From Zhihengliuella halotolerans (GTDB taxonomy: Bacteria > Actinomycetota > Actinomycetes > Actinomycetales > Micrococcaceae): a stretch of 64,000 nucleotides of DNA. Shown in pieces: positions 37,266 through 45,516 of this stretch. The stretch is from NCBI RefSeq assembly GCF_004217565.1, contig NZ_SHLA01000001.1, positions 3,038,001 through 3,102,000 of the forward strand, read 5' to 3'. The first letter of the stretch is position 1. Each line of letters opens with the position of its first letter. Below the pieces are notes generated by a model. It was not told the DNA's origin and ran no database searches. It was given only the letters and a program-made list of their open reading frames with translations. The translations under genes were made by a program, and so were the position numbers.

Positions 37266-38050
37266 CTCCGCCGCGCAGCCCACTCGGTCAGTGCCGCCCG
37301 CACGAACTTCGCGCCGGCCTCGCCGCCGTAGTTGGCCGCGAACCGCGGGTCCGCGACGTACATGTCGGCCAGCCCCAGGATGTACCCGGTGTCCGGTTCG
37401 CCGCCGGCGCCGGGCGTGCCCGGGATGCCGGAGAGCCACGCGACGTGCCGGGCCGCGAGATCCTGCGCCCGATCCGAACCCGGCTCCGTCCCGGCCTCGG
37501 CCGCCGCAGCCCAGTCGGCGCCGAGCTGCCCCGTCCGCTCCTGCCAGTCGGCGCGCTCCGCCTCGCCCATCGATCGCCACCAGGCGTCCGACGCCTTGTA
37601 CGCGTCGGCGCCCCAGCGCTCGGTGACCTCGTCCTTGTATTCCGTGTGGTCGAACCCGTCGAACATGTTCTCCGCCATGAGCTCGCCACCTCCTTCCAGT
37701 GTTTTCAGCGTGTCCTCGACCGCCGCGATCTGCCGCGCCAGCCGTTCCTGCTCGCCCCGCAGCGCCGTCAGGTGCGTGCGCAGGGCGCCCGCCTGCGGTT
37801 CCGGGTACGACGACGGCGCTTCGCCCGTCGCGTCGAGGATCTCCTTGATCGCCGGCAGGGGCAGGCCGAGCTGCCTGAACAGCAGGATCCGCTGTAGGCG
37901 CAGCAGGGCCGCGTCGTCGTAGTACCGGTACCCGTTGTGCCCGACGCGCGAAGGCGTCAGGAGGCCGACGTCGTCGTAGTGGCGCAGGGTGCGACTGGTC
38001 GTCCCGGTGAGCCGGGCGACCTCGTTGATCGCATAATCGCCGTGTCGCAT
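37262..38050 (-). CDS. TipA-type MerR-family regulator
   Basis: A 262-residue regulator. The N-terminal MerR HTH (YAINEVARLTGTTSRTLRHYDDVGLLTPSR) is followed by a coiled coil (about residues 80-115) and a TipAS antibiotic-recognition domain (WWRSMGEAERADWQERTGQLGADW, ending near VADPRFAANYGGEAGAKFVRAAL). TipA proteins bind thiopeptides and activate multidrug or self genes. GGAGGGAGC before the ATG at 38050 fixes the start. Its own promoter (38100-38130) has the MerR 19-base spacer and a palindrome, so autoregulation is expected. Confidence 0.9.
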   Translation of the reverse strand: MRHGDYAINEVARLTGTTSRTLRHYDDVGLLTPSRVGHNGYRYYDDAALLRLQRILLFRQLGLPLPAIKEILDATGEAPSSYPEPQAGALRTHLTALRGEQERLARQIAAVEDTLKTLEGGGELMAENMFDGFDHTEYKDEVTERWGADAYKASDAWWRSMGEAERADWQERTGQLGADWAAAAEAGTEPGSDRAQDLAARHVAWLSGIPGTPGAGGEPDTGYILGLADMYVADPRFAANYGGEAGAKFVRAALTEWAARRS

Positions 38051-38099
38051 GGCGCTCCCTCCTTCCTCGCGGCGGGCCCGTTCGGGCGGGCTGCACACC

Positions 38100-38130
38100 A
38101 CGCTAGAAGTTGACGTTACGTCAAGGTCAA
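38100..38130 (-). promoter_or_regulatory. MerR-type promoter with a 19-bp spacer
   Basis: Read on the minus strand, a -35 TTGACC (38125-38130) and -10 TAGCGT (38100-38105) are separated by exactly 19 bases. The spacer contains the perfect palindrome TTGACGT-A-ACGTCAA (38110-38124). Long spacers with a central palindrome are the hallmark of MerR-activated promoters. It faces the TipA-type gene, 50 bases from its start. Confidence 0.8.
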
Positions 38131-38218
38131 GGCCGCGTCGTGGACCGGTCGTCTACAGGACGCCGCCGGTCGCCCGGCACCTCTTGTCGTGGAGGGCCGG
38201 GGCACCTAGATTTGATCT

Positions 38219-39811
38219 ATGGGAGGCCGAGCAGGACGGCACCCGACAGTGCTCCGCACTCTGTTCGCAGGTGCCCTTGCAGGGACGCTCATGGCGTCTC
38301 TGGCTAGCTGCCGTCCGGCCGATGGGGCCGACGATGAGGACAAGCTTCCGGTCCCGCACCAGAGCTTCGTCACCCGACCGGACCTCGCGCCGCCCGAAGT
38401 GAGCATCACCCGGCACGGGGACGGTGCCTCGGAGCACCATGTCTTCCTGACCCCGAAATTCAGGACGGACACCCCGGTCGATGGTGCGGTGATCGTGGCC
38501 GCCGACGGACAGCTGGTCTGGATGCGCGCCGTCGACGGGGACGAGCCGGGCAACAACCTGTTCGATCTCCGCGTGCAGGAGTACCTCGGAGAGCCGGTGC
38601 TCACGATGTACGAGGGAACCAACGAGCGCGGCCGGGGCAATGGGGAGGTCCTCATCCTCGACGAGACCTACACCGAGATCGCGCGCGTCACCACTGGTGG
38701 TTCCCTGCCGCCGGGGCACGCCGATTTCCACGACACGGCCATCACCGGCGACGGGACCATGCTCATCGCCGCCTACGAGCCCGTGCCGGCGGATCTCTCC
38801 TCCGTGGGCGGGCCCGCCGACGCCTACGCTGAGGACGCCGTGATCCAGGAGATCGACATCGCCACCGGCGAAGTGCGTTTCGAGTGGAGCGCCCTGGACC
38901 ACGTACCCGTGGCGGAGACCATGGTCGACTTCCAGGAGAAGAAGGCGGAGCTGGAGGAGGAGGCGGAGGAAGTGGAGAAGGACGAGGAGTTCAACGAGCT
39001 CGGCACCGAGGAGAAGCCGTTCGACTACTTCCACATCAACTCCGTCACCGAAGATGGGGACGGAGCCCTGCTGGTCTCGGCCCGGCACACGAACGCCGTC
39101 TACAAGTTGGACCGGGACACCGGGCGGGTGGTCTGGACCCTGGGCGGGTCCGCCAGCGATTTCGAGCTGGGTGAGGGGGCCGAATTCACCTGGCAGCACG
39201 ACGCCCAGCGGTCGGCGGACGGAACGCTGACGCTGCTGGACAACCACGCCCACGGCGCGGACGACGACGAATCCTCCCGCGGGCTGCGCCTGGCGCTGGA
39301 CGAATCCGCGATGACCGCCGAGGTGGTCACCGAATACCTCCCGCCGGAGGAGCGGATCGCCGGGAGCCAGGCAAATGCTCAGGAACTGCCCGGCGGCAAC
39401 ATGCTGATCGGCTGGGGGCAGAAGCCCTTCTACTCCGAGTACACCCGCGACGGCGAGATCCTGTACGACGCGTGCCACGGCGACGCCTGCCGCGGTGAAG
39501 AGTTCGGGGGCGGCGGCGCCAGCTATCGCGCCTACACCTTCGAGTGGGAGGGTCGCCCGGCGGCGCCGCCGGACGTGGTGGTGCAGGACGACGACGAACG
39601 CACCGCCTACGTCTCCTGGAATGGCGCTACGGAGGTGGCGCAGTGGCGCCTGCTCGCGGGTGAGGACGAGGCCGGCGCCACGGAGGCGGCCGTCGTCGAC
39701 CGCGAGTCATTCGAGACGGCGATCCCCGTGCCTGAAGGCGCGCTCTATGTGTCCGTCGAGGCCCTGGACGTCAACGGCGAGGTCCTCGGCACCGCTACGC
39801 CCGACGGATAA
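38219..39811 (+). CDS. Arylsulfotransferase-family lipoprotein
   Basis: A 530-residue protein with a lipoprotein signal (TLFAGALAGTLMASLASC, cysteine near residue 31). An ASST-type six-bladed propeller follows, with DGQLVWMRAVDG, HADFHDTAITGDGTMLIAAYE, FDYFHINSVTEDGDGALLVSARHTNAVYKLDRDTGRVVWTLGG, and FTWQHDAQRSADGTLTLLDNH, which supply the usual catalytic histidines. A very acidic, helical insert lies at about residues 238-260. The C-terminal 70 residues look like a fibronectin-like module. It likely acts on exported phenolic or sulfated compounds, but the sulfotransferase reaction is inferred. Confidence 0.82.
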   Translation: MGGRAGRHPTVLRTLFAGALAGTLMASLASCRPADGADDEDKLPVPHQSFVTRPDLAPPEVSITRHGDGASEHHVFLTPKFRTDTPVDGAVIVAADGQLVWMRAVDGDEPGNNLFDLRVQEYLGEPVLTMYEGTNERGRGNGEVLILDETYTEIARVTTGGSLPPGHADFHDTAITGDGTMLIAAYEPVPADLSSVGGPADAYAEDAVIQEIDIATGEVRFEWSALDHVPVAETMVDFQEKKAELEEEAEEVEKDEEFNELGTEEKPFDYFHINSVTEDGDGALLVSARHTNAVYKLDRDTGRVVWTLGGSASDFELGEGAEFTWQHDAQRSADGTLTLLDNHAHGADDDESSRGLRLALDESAMTAEVVTEYLPPEERIAGSQANAQELPGGNMLIGWGQKPFYSEYTRDGEILYDACHGDACRGEEFGGGGASYRAYTFEWEGRPAAPPDVVVQDDDERTAYVSWNGATEVAQWRLLAGEDEAGATEAAVVDRESFETAIPVPEGALYVSVEALDVNGEVLGTATPDG

Positions 39812-39815
39812 GGGG

Positions 39816-40100
39816 TCACCCAGCGGCGAGGAGCAGTGCGCCCACCGTCCCGGCGATTCCGACCACCAGCAGGGCGCCAAGGGCGACGATCCCGACGGCC
39901 AGGCCGCCCAGCCGCTTGACGTCCCGGTGCACCGTCGGGGCGAAGGGCAGCGGCCGCTTGACGTCCCGGTCGCCGGTGCTGCGGTGCGCCGCGGTGCGGA
40001 TGCGCCCCTCGAGGCCGGCGCGGCGCGGGCCTGGCAGAGCGAGGTGGCGTGCGGAGGCGAGCGGGCTCGGGCCCGCGTCGAGCGCTGGGTTGAGAGTCAT
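39816..40100 (-). CDS. Small single-pass membrane protein, unknown function
   Basis: A 94-residue protein with a basic N-terminal half and one C-terminal transmembrane helix (LGGLAVGIVALGALLVVGIAGTVGALLLAAG). It holds two copies of RDVKR, encoded by a 17-base direct repeat at 39913-39929 and 39954-39970. It converges with the arylsulfotransferase gene with four bases between. No family recognised. Confidence 0.55.
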   Translation of the reverse strand: MTLNPALDAGPSPLASARHLALPGPRRAGLEGRIRTAAHRSTGDRDVKRPLPFAPTVHRDVKRLGGLAVGIVALGALLVVGIAGTVGALLLAAG

Positions 40101-40190
40101 GGCGTCCTTCGGTTCCGGTGGGTCCCCGTCCTCTTAAAGGCGGACGGGCCGGAAACGTGACGCGGATTCGGCGGATATCTTCTGCGCGGG

Positions 40191-40817
40191 TCAGGCGGCG
40201 AGGCGGAGCAGGGCTTCCGCTGCCGGCCGGGCGGCGGCCTCGTCCTCCGCGTGGGCGCGGAGGATCGCCTTCGAGACCGCCTGTGAGGAGATTCCCAGCG
40301 CCGCGGCGATGTCCTTCTGCTGGCCGCGCACGCCGGGGACTAGGAGGTCGACGACGGCCCATTCGGCCTGAGTCCGCGCGGCGACGAGCCGGCCGACGAG
40401 GCGCAGGACGGCCTCGGCCTGCTCGGCCGCGACCGGGTCGGCGCCGGCAACGGCGAGTGGCAGGCGTTCGCCGGGCTTCAGCGGCGCGGTCGAGGCGCGG
40501 GACGTGTCGATGCGCTGGGCGCGCGTGACCGCACGGCGGGCGTGCACGAGCGCGGGCCCGCGAACGTCGTCGAGCGCCTCCGGGAGCGGCTCGTGCAGCG
40601 TGCCGGCTCCGAGGCCGACGTTCCAGCGGCGCTGGCGCAGCGCGATCAACACGGCCTCGACCGCGGGCGCGGGCTCAGCGAGGATGCCGATGGCCTCGTC
40701 GCCGACCGAACGCTGGAAGGGCAGGGCCGTGGGCAGACCGCTCAGCGCGTGCGTGAGCTCGTCGACGCGGTCGCCCGCCTCACGCGTATCCCGCTGGTTG
40801 ATCGTCACAACGTACAT
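40191..40817 (-). CDS. SatD-like protein with C-terminal helix-turn-helix
   Basis: A 208-residue protein. The N-terminus MYVVTINQRDTREAGDRVDEL, with GDEAIGILAEPAPAVEAVLIALRQRRWNVGLGAG and GPALVHARRAVTRA, resembles the SatD fold. The last 50 residues form an HTH (GQQKDIAAALGISSQAVSKAILRA). Function is not established; SatD is found beside DNA-damage and phage-defence genes in Gram-positive bacteria. It is transcribed alone, divergent from the ArsR gene, 74 bases apart. Confidence 0.65.
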   Translation of the reverse strand: MYVVTINQRDTREAGDRVDELTHALSGLPTALPFQRSVGDEAIGILAEPAPAVEAVLIALRQRRWNVGLGAGTLHEPLPEALDDVRGPALVHARRAVTRAQRIDTSRASTAPLKPGERLPLAVAGADPVAAEQAEAVLRLVGRLVAARTQAEWAVVDLLVPGVRGQQKDIAAALGISSQAVSKAILRAHAEDEAAARPAAEALLRLAA

Positions 40818-40864
40818 GCTGGTCAGTATGCCATTGCCGGCAACCCGCCCCCAGGTTCAATTGA

Positions 40865-40880
40865 TACACGATCTTGTGTA
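40865..40880. promoter_or_regulatory. Inverted repeat, candidate ArsR-family operator
   Basis: TACAC-GATCTT-GTGTA lies in the spacer of a possible promoter: -35 TTCAAT at 40856-40861, 17 bases, -10 TACCGT at 40879-40884. The GTG start at 40892 is eight bases past this -10, consistent with a leaderless or nearly leaderless transcript repressed by its own product. Confidence 0.6.
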
Positions 40881-40891
40881 CCGTTTGGTGT

Positions 40892-41224
40892 GTGGACACT
40901 CTGACGGATACGCATGCGGCGGCCCTGGCACGGCTCGGCTACGCCCTTTCCGATGCCGGTCGGGCGCGCATCCTGATGCGCCTGCGCGGCGGCGAAGCGA
41001 CGCCGTCGGAGCTCGTGCTGATGCTCGGCGCCAGCAAGCAGGCCGTGTCGAACCAGCTCGCCTGCCTGCGCGGGTGCGGCCTCGTCGTCGCCGAGCGCCG
41101 GGGCCGCAACCAGGTCTACCGGCTGACGCAGGCGGCGCTCGCCGACGCCCTCGACGCGCTGGCCGCGCTCACGCTCGACGTCGACCCCGACTGCTGCGGC
41201 CCCGCGGGGTGCACGTGCCGATGA
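40892..41224 (+). CDS. ArsR/SmtB-family metalloregulator with a C-terminal cysteine cluster
   Basis: A 110-residue winged-helix repressor: LGYALSDAGRARILMRLRGGEATPSELVLMLGASKQAVSNQLACLRGCGLVVAERRGRNQVYRL covers the whole fold. A cysteine sits in the recognition-helix region (LACLRGCGL), as in CmtR, and the C-terminus DCCGPAGCTC adds four cysteines that probably complete a Cd/Pb/Zn-type thiolate site. The GTG at 40892 is chosen because MDTLTD begins immediately before the first helix. It overlaps the CDF transporter as ATGA, so it is the likely local sensor for it. Confidence 0.88.
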   Translation: MDTLTDTHAAALARLGYALSDAGRARILMRLRGGEATPSELVLMLGASKQAVSNQLACLRGCGLVVAERRGRNQVYRLTQAALADALDALAALTLDVDPDCCGPAGCTCR

Positions 41225-41931
41225 CGGCGACGCCCGCCACCGCCGCGCCGAGCCCCGCCCGGCGGCTGGTTCTGGCCCGGCGCATCCGCTGGATCGTGGC
41301 CGCCACCATCACCTACAACGTGATCGAGGCGGTCATCGCGATCGGCGCCGGGGCCATCGCGTCCTCGAGCGCGCTCATCGGCTTCGGCCTCGACTCGATC
41401 GTCGAGGTTCTTTCCGCGGCCGCCGTCGCCTGGCAGTTCGCCGGACCGGACCCGGCCAAGCGGGAGCGGCGGGCACTGCGCCTGATCGCGTACTCGTTCT
41501 TCGGGCTGGCCGCCGTCGTCCTGTTCGATTCCGTTCGCTCGCTCGCCGGGTTCGCCGAGGCCGAGCACTCGACTGTCGGCATCGCGCTCGCCGCGGTGAG
41601 CCTCGCGATCATGCCCGCGCTGTCGTGGTTCGAGCGCCGCACGGGGCGCGAGCTCGGGTCCGCGTCCGCGGTGGCCGACTCGAAGCAGACTCTGATCTGC
41701 TCTTACCTCTCCGCCGTGCTGCTCGTCGGCCTGCTGCTCAACTCCCTGCTCGGCTGGTCCTGGGCCGACCCCGCGGCGGCGCTGGTCATCGCGGCCTTCG
41801 CGGTCCGCGAGGGGATCGAGGCCTGGCGTGGCGACGTGTGCTGCACCCCGGTCTCGCAGCTGGTGGCTGAGGACGACGACGCCGCGTGCGCGGACGGGTG
41901 CGCGCCGGACTGCGACTGCTGCGCCAGGTGA
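41221..41931 (+). CDS. CDF-like cation efflux protein, membrane domain only, cysteine-rich tail
   Basis: A 236-residue protein with six hydrophobic segments: ATITYNVIEAVIAIGAGAIASSSALIGFGLDSIVEVLSAA contains the CDF metal-binding D in helix 2, and SAVADSKQTLICSYLSAVLLVGLLLN the helix-5 site. The usual cytosolic CTD is absent. Instead, a 40-residue C-terminus carries about eight cysteines (GDVCCTPVS, AACADGCAPDCDCCAR). Translational coupling to the metal sensor supports metal efflux; soft metals fit the cysteines. Confidence 0.85.
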   Translation: MTATPATAAPSPARRLVLARRIRWIVAATITYNVIEAVIAIGAGAIASSSALIGFGLDSIVEVLSAAAVAWQFAGPDPAKRERRALRLIAYSFFGLAAVVLFDSVRSLAGFAEAEHSTVGIALAAVSLAIMPALSWFERRTGRELGSASAVADSKQTLICSYLSAVLLVGLLLNSLLGWSWADPAAALVIAAFAVREGIEAWRGDVCCTPVSQLVAEDDDAACADGCAPDCDCCAR

Positions 41932-41986
41932 CCTCCCGGTCCTGACCCGTCGAACGGGCCGAACGTGCGCCGGCGCCGTGTCAAGG

Positions 41987-42409
41987 TCATCCGACGCCGA
42001 AGAGGCCGATCACGAGGCACATGACCAGCACCGTGACGAGCTCGTGCGCGATGTTCAGCACGGTCAGGCCGGCCGGGCGGCCCTCAAACGCGTCGTGCGT
42101 GACGAAGCGTGCCGCCGTGAAACCCGCCCAGAGGATCACGCCGGTGACGAAAACGCTGGTCAGGAACGCGCCGCCGTAGAACTCGTGGGCGATGGCCGCG
42201 GACCCCGCGAGCACCCACGCCGAGACGAAGCTGACCACGAGCGTGATGAGGATGGGCCGGATCGCGTCCTTCGAGTCGCCCGAGGGTGACACCTTCGCCA
42301 GGCGCATCCAGAGATTGCCGAAAACCTTGGGGGTGTACCAGATCGACCCCACCACCATGGTGGACAGGGTGGCGACGATGACGGCCCAAATGTTGATGTC
42401 GGGGACCAT
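41987..42409 (-). CDS. DUF1761 membrane protein
   Basis: A 140-residue protein with four hydrophobic segments (VIVATLSTMVVGSIWYTP, PILITLVVSFVSAWVLAGSAA, AFLTSVFVTGVILWAGFTAA, AHELVTVLVMCLVIGLFGV). The opening INIWAVIVATLSTMVVGSIWYTPKVFG is the DUF1761 signature. Function unknown. It lies alone between the metal pair and the YczE/MocR region. Confidence 0.8.
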   Translation of the reverse strand: MVPDINIWAVIVATLSTMVVGSIWYTPKVFGNLWMRLAKVSPSGDSKDAIRPILITLVVSFVSAWVLAGSAAIAHEFYGGAFLTSVFVTGVILWAGFTAARFVTHDAFEGRPAGLTVLNIAHELVTVLVMCLVIGLFGVG

Positions 42410-42499
42410 GGCGTACTCCTCGATTCGACTCGGATGACCGCTGTGACTTGAGTGTACGCCGCAGGTGAATGCGTGACGAGAGTTACTGGCGGCACGGCC

Positions 42500-43228
42500 T
42501 CAGGGCGAGGTGACGGGCAGGGGGCCGGTCGTCGTCGACGCCGGCGACTCGCCCCGGGCCGAACTCGAGGCCGGCCGGCCGGGCCGACCGAGGTCTACCA
42601 CGGTGAAGCGCAGGAAGAACTGTGTGGACGGGCCAATCAAGAGCGCGTAGGCCACGGTGCCCAGCCCCACGACGCCGCCGAGCAGCCAGCCGATCGCCAG
42701 CACGGACACCTCGATCACGGTGCGGATCAGGCGCATACTCAGCCCCGTGCGCAGGTGGATGCCGGTCATGAGCCCGTCGCGGGGCCCCGGGCCGAACTGC
42801 GCGCCGATGTAGAGGGCGCCGCCGATCCCGTTGATGACCAGGGCCGCGCCGACGGCCGCGATCTGCCATGGGAGTCCCTCGATGGGCGGCACGAGCCACA
42901 GGGTGATGTCGGCGGCGATGCCGAGCCACAGCACGTTGGCGATGGTCCCGAGCCCGGGCCACTGCTTGAGCGGGATCCACAGCAGCAGTACGACGAAGCC
43001 GAGCAGGATGATGATCGTGCCGATGCTCAGCGGCATCCGGGTGCTCAGCCCGTAGTGCAGTACGTCCCACGGGGCCTGGCCCAGTTCTGCCCGGATGAAG
43101 ATCGCCATGGCGGCTCCGAAGAGGGTGAGACCGACGAACAGGTTGACCAGCCGCAGCGGCAGGCGGCCGGCGCGAAGCTGCTGCAGGGGAGTGAGCGGGA
43201 GGAGCTTGGGGTGTGATGTCTGGGCCAT
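42500..43228 (-). CDS. YczE/YitT-family membrane protein (copy 1)
   Basis: A 242-residue protein with five or six hydrophobic segments. Core motifs are LGQAPWDVLHYGLSTRMPLSIGTIIILLG, IPLKQWPGLGTIANVLWLGI, ALYIGAQFGPGPRDGLMTGIHLRTGLSMRLIRTVIE and GTVAYALLIGPSTQFFLRFTVVDL. It is clearly paralogous to the gene at 44758-45408, which has the same motifs. It has a 25-residue proline/serine-rich C-terminal tail that the paralogue lacks. It is divergent from the MocR gene, which probably controls it. Transport role not established. Confidence 0.85.
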   Translation of the reverse strand: MAQTSHPKLLPLTPLQQLRAGRLPLRLVNLFVGLTLFGAAMAIFIRAELGQAPWDVLHYGLSTRMPLSIGTIIILLGFVVLLLWIPLKQWPGLGTIANVLWLGIAADITLWLVPPIEGLPWQIAAVGAALVINGIGGALYIGAQFGPGPRDGLMTGIHLRTGLSMRLIRTVIEVSVLAIGWLLGGVVGLGTVAYALLIGPSTQFFLRFTVVDLGRPGRPASSSARGESPASTTTGPLPVTSP

Positions 43229-43246
43229 GAGCCCACTCTCCGCCAT

Positions 43247-43271
43247 ATTGGACCTTGAAAAAATAGCCAAT
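43247..43271. promoter_or_regulatory. ATTGG/CCAAT inverted repeat in the YczE-MocR intergenic region
   Basis: ATTGG (43247-43251) and CCAAT (43267-43271) are separated by 15 bases, in an AT-rich patch of an otherwise GC-rich spacer. They are centred between the two divergent starts. A MocR-type regulator could bind here; function is inferred from position only. Confidence 0.4.
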
Positions 43272-43288
43272 TGCGGCAGAATGGCTCC

Positions 43289-44788
43289 ATGAGCACCGTC
43301 ACACCGGCCCGCCGCCTCGGCGGCACCCGCCTCGCCGCCATGCTCGGGGCGCCCGACTCCGCCCGCCCCGCCTACGCGTGGCTCGCCGAGTCCATCCGCC
43401 AGCTCATCGCCAACGGCCGCGTCATCCACGGCACCGCTCTGCCGAGCGAACGCCAGCTCGTCGACGCCTTGGGCCTCAGCCGGACCACCGTCTCCCGGGC
43501 GTACGCCGAACTGCGAGACCGCGGCTACGCCAGCGCCCACGTCGGCGCCGGGACCATCGCCCGAGTTCCCGGCGGTCCCGTCGCCGGGGGTGGCGAGCCC
43601 CTGCCGCTCGGCGGTTTCGGCCCGCGCGGGGGCTCCTCCGGCGAGTACGACGACGGCGGCGAGCCCACCGCCGTCGACCTCACCTGCGCCGCGCCGTCCG
43701 CCCCGCTCGGGCTGGCCGACGTCTACCAGGAGGCGCTCGACGAGCTGCCCGCTTACATCAATGGGATGGGCTACTTCCCGCTCGGCGTCCCGGCACTGCG
43801 CGAGGCGATCGCGGCGGACTACACCCGCCGCGGCGTGCCGACCGACGCCGACCAGATCCTCGTCACCTCCGGCGCCCTGGCCGGTGTCGCCGCGACCGCC
43901 CGGCTGCTGCTGAAGCCGGGCGCCGTCGCGCTCGCCGAGAGCCCCACGTACCCCAACAGCGTCACGTCGCTGCGCCACCACGGCGTGCGCGTGGCCTCGG
44001 TGCCGATCGGTGCCGACGGCACGGACGTCGACGCCGTTGCCGGGGGGCTGCGCTCCAGCGGGGCGCGCGTCATGCTGTGCCTGCCGGACTTCCACAATCC
44101 CGTCGGCACGCTCGCTTCCGACGAGGTGCGGGAGCGGTGGGCCGGCGAGCTGCGCCGGGCCGGGGCCACGGGGATCGTCGACGAGACGTGTGCGCGCCTA
44201 TGGCTCGACGAGGAGCCCGATGTGCGGCCCATGGCCGCGTTCTCGAACGACGTCGTCACGATCGGCAGCGCCAGCAAGTCCCACTGGGGCGGGCTGCGGC
44301 TGGGCTGGATCCGGGCGCCGCACGCGATGGTCGGCGGGCTGGCCCGGATGCGCATGACCCTGGACCTCGGGGCGCCTGTGCTGGACCAGCTGGTGCTCGC
44401 CCGGCTCATGGAGCGCGGGTCCGGGCTCGTGCCGGAGACCCGCGAGCGGCTGCGCTCCACCCGCGACGCCGTGCTGGATCAGGCGGCGCGGCTGCTGCCG
44501 GACTGGCGGGCTCGCCGCCCGGCCGGGGGCCTCTCGCTGTGGTTCGAGCTGCCGCGTCCGGCGTCGACGGCGCTGGCCGCTGCGGCCGAGCGGCGCGGGG
44601 TACTGCTGGCGCCCGGCTCGGCGTTCGCCGTCGAGGACCACGGCCTGGAGCACTGGATGCGCATCCCCTTCGCGCAGACCGAGCGGGAGCTCGCGTGGGC
44701 GCTGCCGCGGATCGCCGAGGCCTGGGGCGAGGCGGCCGGCCGGGAGCCGGGGCCGCGTCAGCGGCGGGCGATGTCAACCACCGTGTAG
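43289..44788 (+). CDS. MocR-family regulator (GntR HTH fused to PLP aminotransferase)
   Basis: A 499-residue fusion. Residues about 25-95 are a GntR wHTH (LAESIRQLIANGRVIHGTALPSERQLVDALGLSRTTVSRAYAELRDRGY). A linker is followed by an aminotransferase fold-type I domain, with the PLP lysine in IGSASKSHWGGLRLGWIRAP and the tyrosine/aspartate region LPDFHNPVGTLASDEVRERW. MocR proteins sense PLP or amino compounds. The ATG at 43289 is preferred over an upstream in-frame codon. It is flanked by two YczE paralogues, its last 31 bases overlapping the 3' end of the second. Confidence 0.92.
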   Translation: MSTVTPARRLGGTRLAAMLGAPDSARPAYAWLAESIRQLIANGRVIHGTALPSERQLVDALGLSRTTVSRAYAELRDRGYASAHVGAGTIARVPGGPVAGGGEPLPLGGFGPRGGSSGEYDDGGEPTAVDLTCAAPSAPLGLADVYQEALDELPAYINGMGYFPLGVPALREAIAADYTRRGVPTDADQILVTSGALAGVAATARLLLKPGAVALAESPTYPNSVTSLRHHGVRVASVPIGADGTDVDAVAGGLRSSGARVMLCLPDFHNPVGTLASDEVRERWAGELRRAGATGIVDETCARLWLDEEPDVRPMAAFSNDVVTIGSASKSHWGGLRLGWIRAPHAMVGGLARMRMTLDLGAPVLDQLVLARLMERGSGLVPETRERLRSTRDAVLDQAARLLPDWRARRPAGGLSLWFELPRPASTALAAAAERRGVLLAPGSAFAVEDHGLEHWMRIPFAQTERELAWALPRIAEAWGEAAGREPGPRQRRAMSTTV

Positions 44789-45408
44789 CGGAAGAAGAAC
44801 TGGGTCAGCGGGCCGATCGAGATGGCGAAGACCGCCGTTCCTATCCCGACCACGCCGCCGAGGAGCCAGCCGGCGCCCAGCGCGGCGAGCTCCATGCTGG
44901 TGCGGATGAGGCGCACGCTGAGCCCGGTCTTGAAGTGGAGGCCCGTCATGAGCCCGTCGCGCGGGCCGCCACTGAACTGCGCGCCGATGTAGAGGCCTGT
45001 GCCGAGCGCCGCGAGCACGGTCGCCGCGGCCATGACCGCCAGCTGCCAGCCGATCCCGTGGACCGCGGGCATGACGGCGATGGTCAGGTCGGCCATGGGG
45101 CCGACCGCAAACGTATTCGCCACCGTGCCGAGGCCGGGCCACTGCTTCATCGGGATCCACAGGAGCAGGATGACCAGCCCGAGCAGCACGATCACGGTGC
45201 CGAAGCTCACCGGCAGGCGCGTGCTGATGCCCTGGTGCAGCACGTCCCACGGGGAGAGGCCCAGGCCCGCCTGCACGAACAGGCCGACGCCCGCGCCGAG
45301 GATGACGATTCCGAGCGCGAGCTGCGTCAGCCGGCGGGCCTTCCGGGGTGCGCGCAGCTGCTGCTTCGGGGTCATCGGGATGAGGCGGGGGCGCGGGCTG
45401 TCGTGCAT
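44758..45408 (-). CDS. YczE/YitT-family membrane protein (copy 2)
   Basis: A 216-residue paralogue of the copy at 42500-43228: LGLSPWDVLHQGISTRLPVSFGTVIVLLG, IPMKQWPGLGTVANTFAVG, GLYIGAQFSGGPRDGLMTGLHFKTGLSVRLIRTSME, IGPLTQFFFRYTVVDIARR. It ends without the long polar tail of copy 1. Its 3' end overlaps the MocR 3' end antisense, so it is convergent to, rather than divergent from, the regulator. Substrate unknown. Confidence 0.85.
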   Translation of the reverse strand: MHDSPRPRLIPMTPKQQLRAPRKARRLTQLALGIVILGAGVGLFVQAGLGLSPWDVLHQGISTRLPVSFGTVIVLLGLVILLLWIPMKQWPGLGTVANTFAVGPMADLTIAVMPAVHGIGWQLAVMAAATVLAALGTGLYIGAQFSGGPRDGLMTGLHFKTGLSVRLIRTSMELAALGAGWLLGGVVGIGTAVFAISIGPLTQFFFRYTVVDIARR

Positions 45409-45516
45409 CGTGCTGATTAAATCGCCCGCCGCGGATTCCCGCTATCGACCGCGTCACAACGGAGCGAATGCGCATCGAGCCATGCGCGCGGAGCATGGGC
45501 CGATCCCGGCTGCGCG

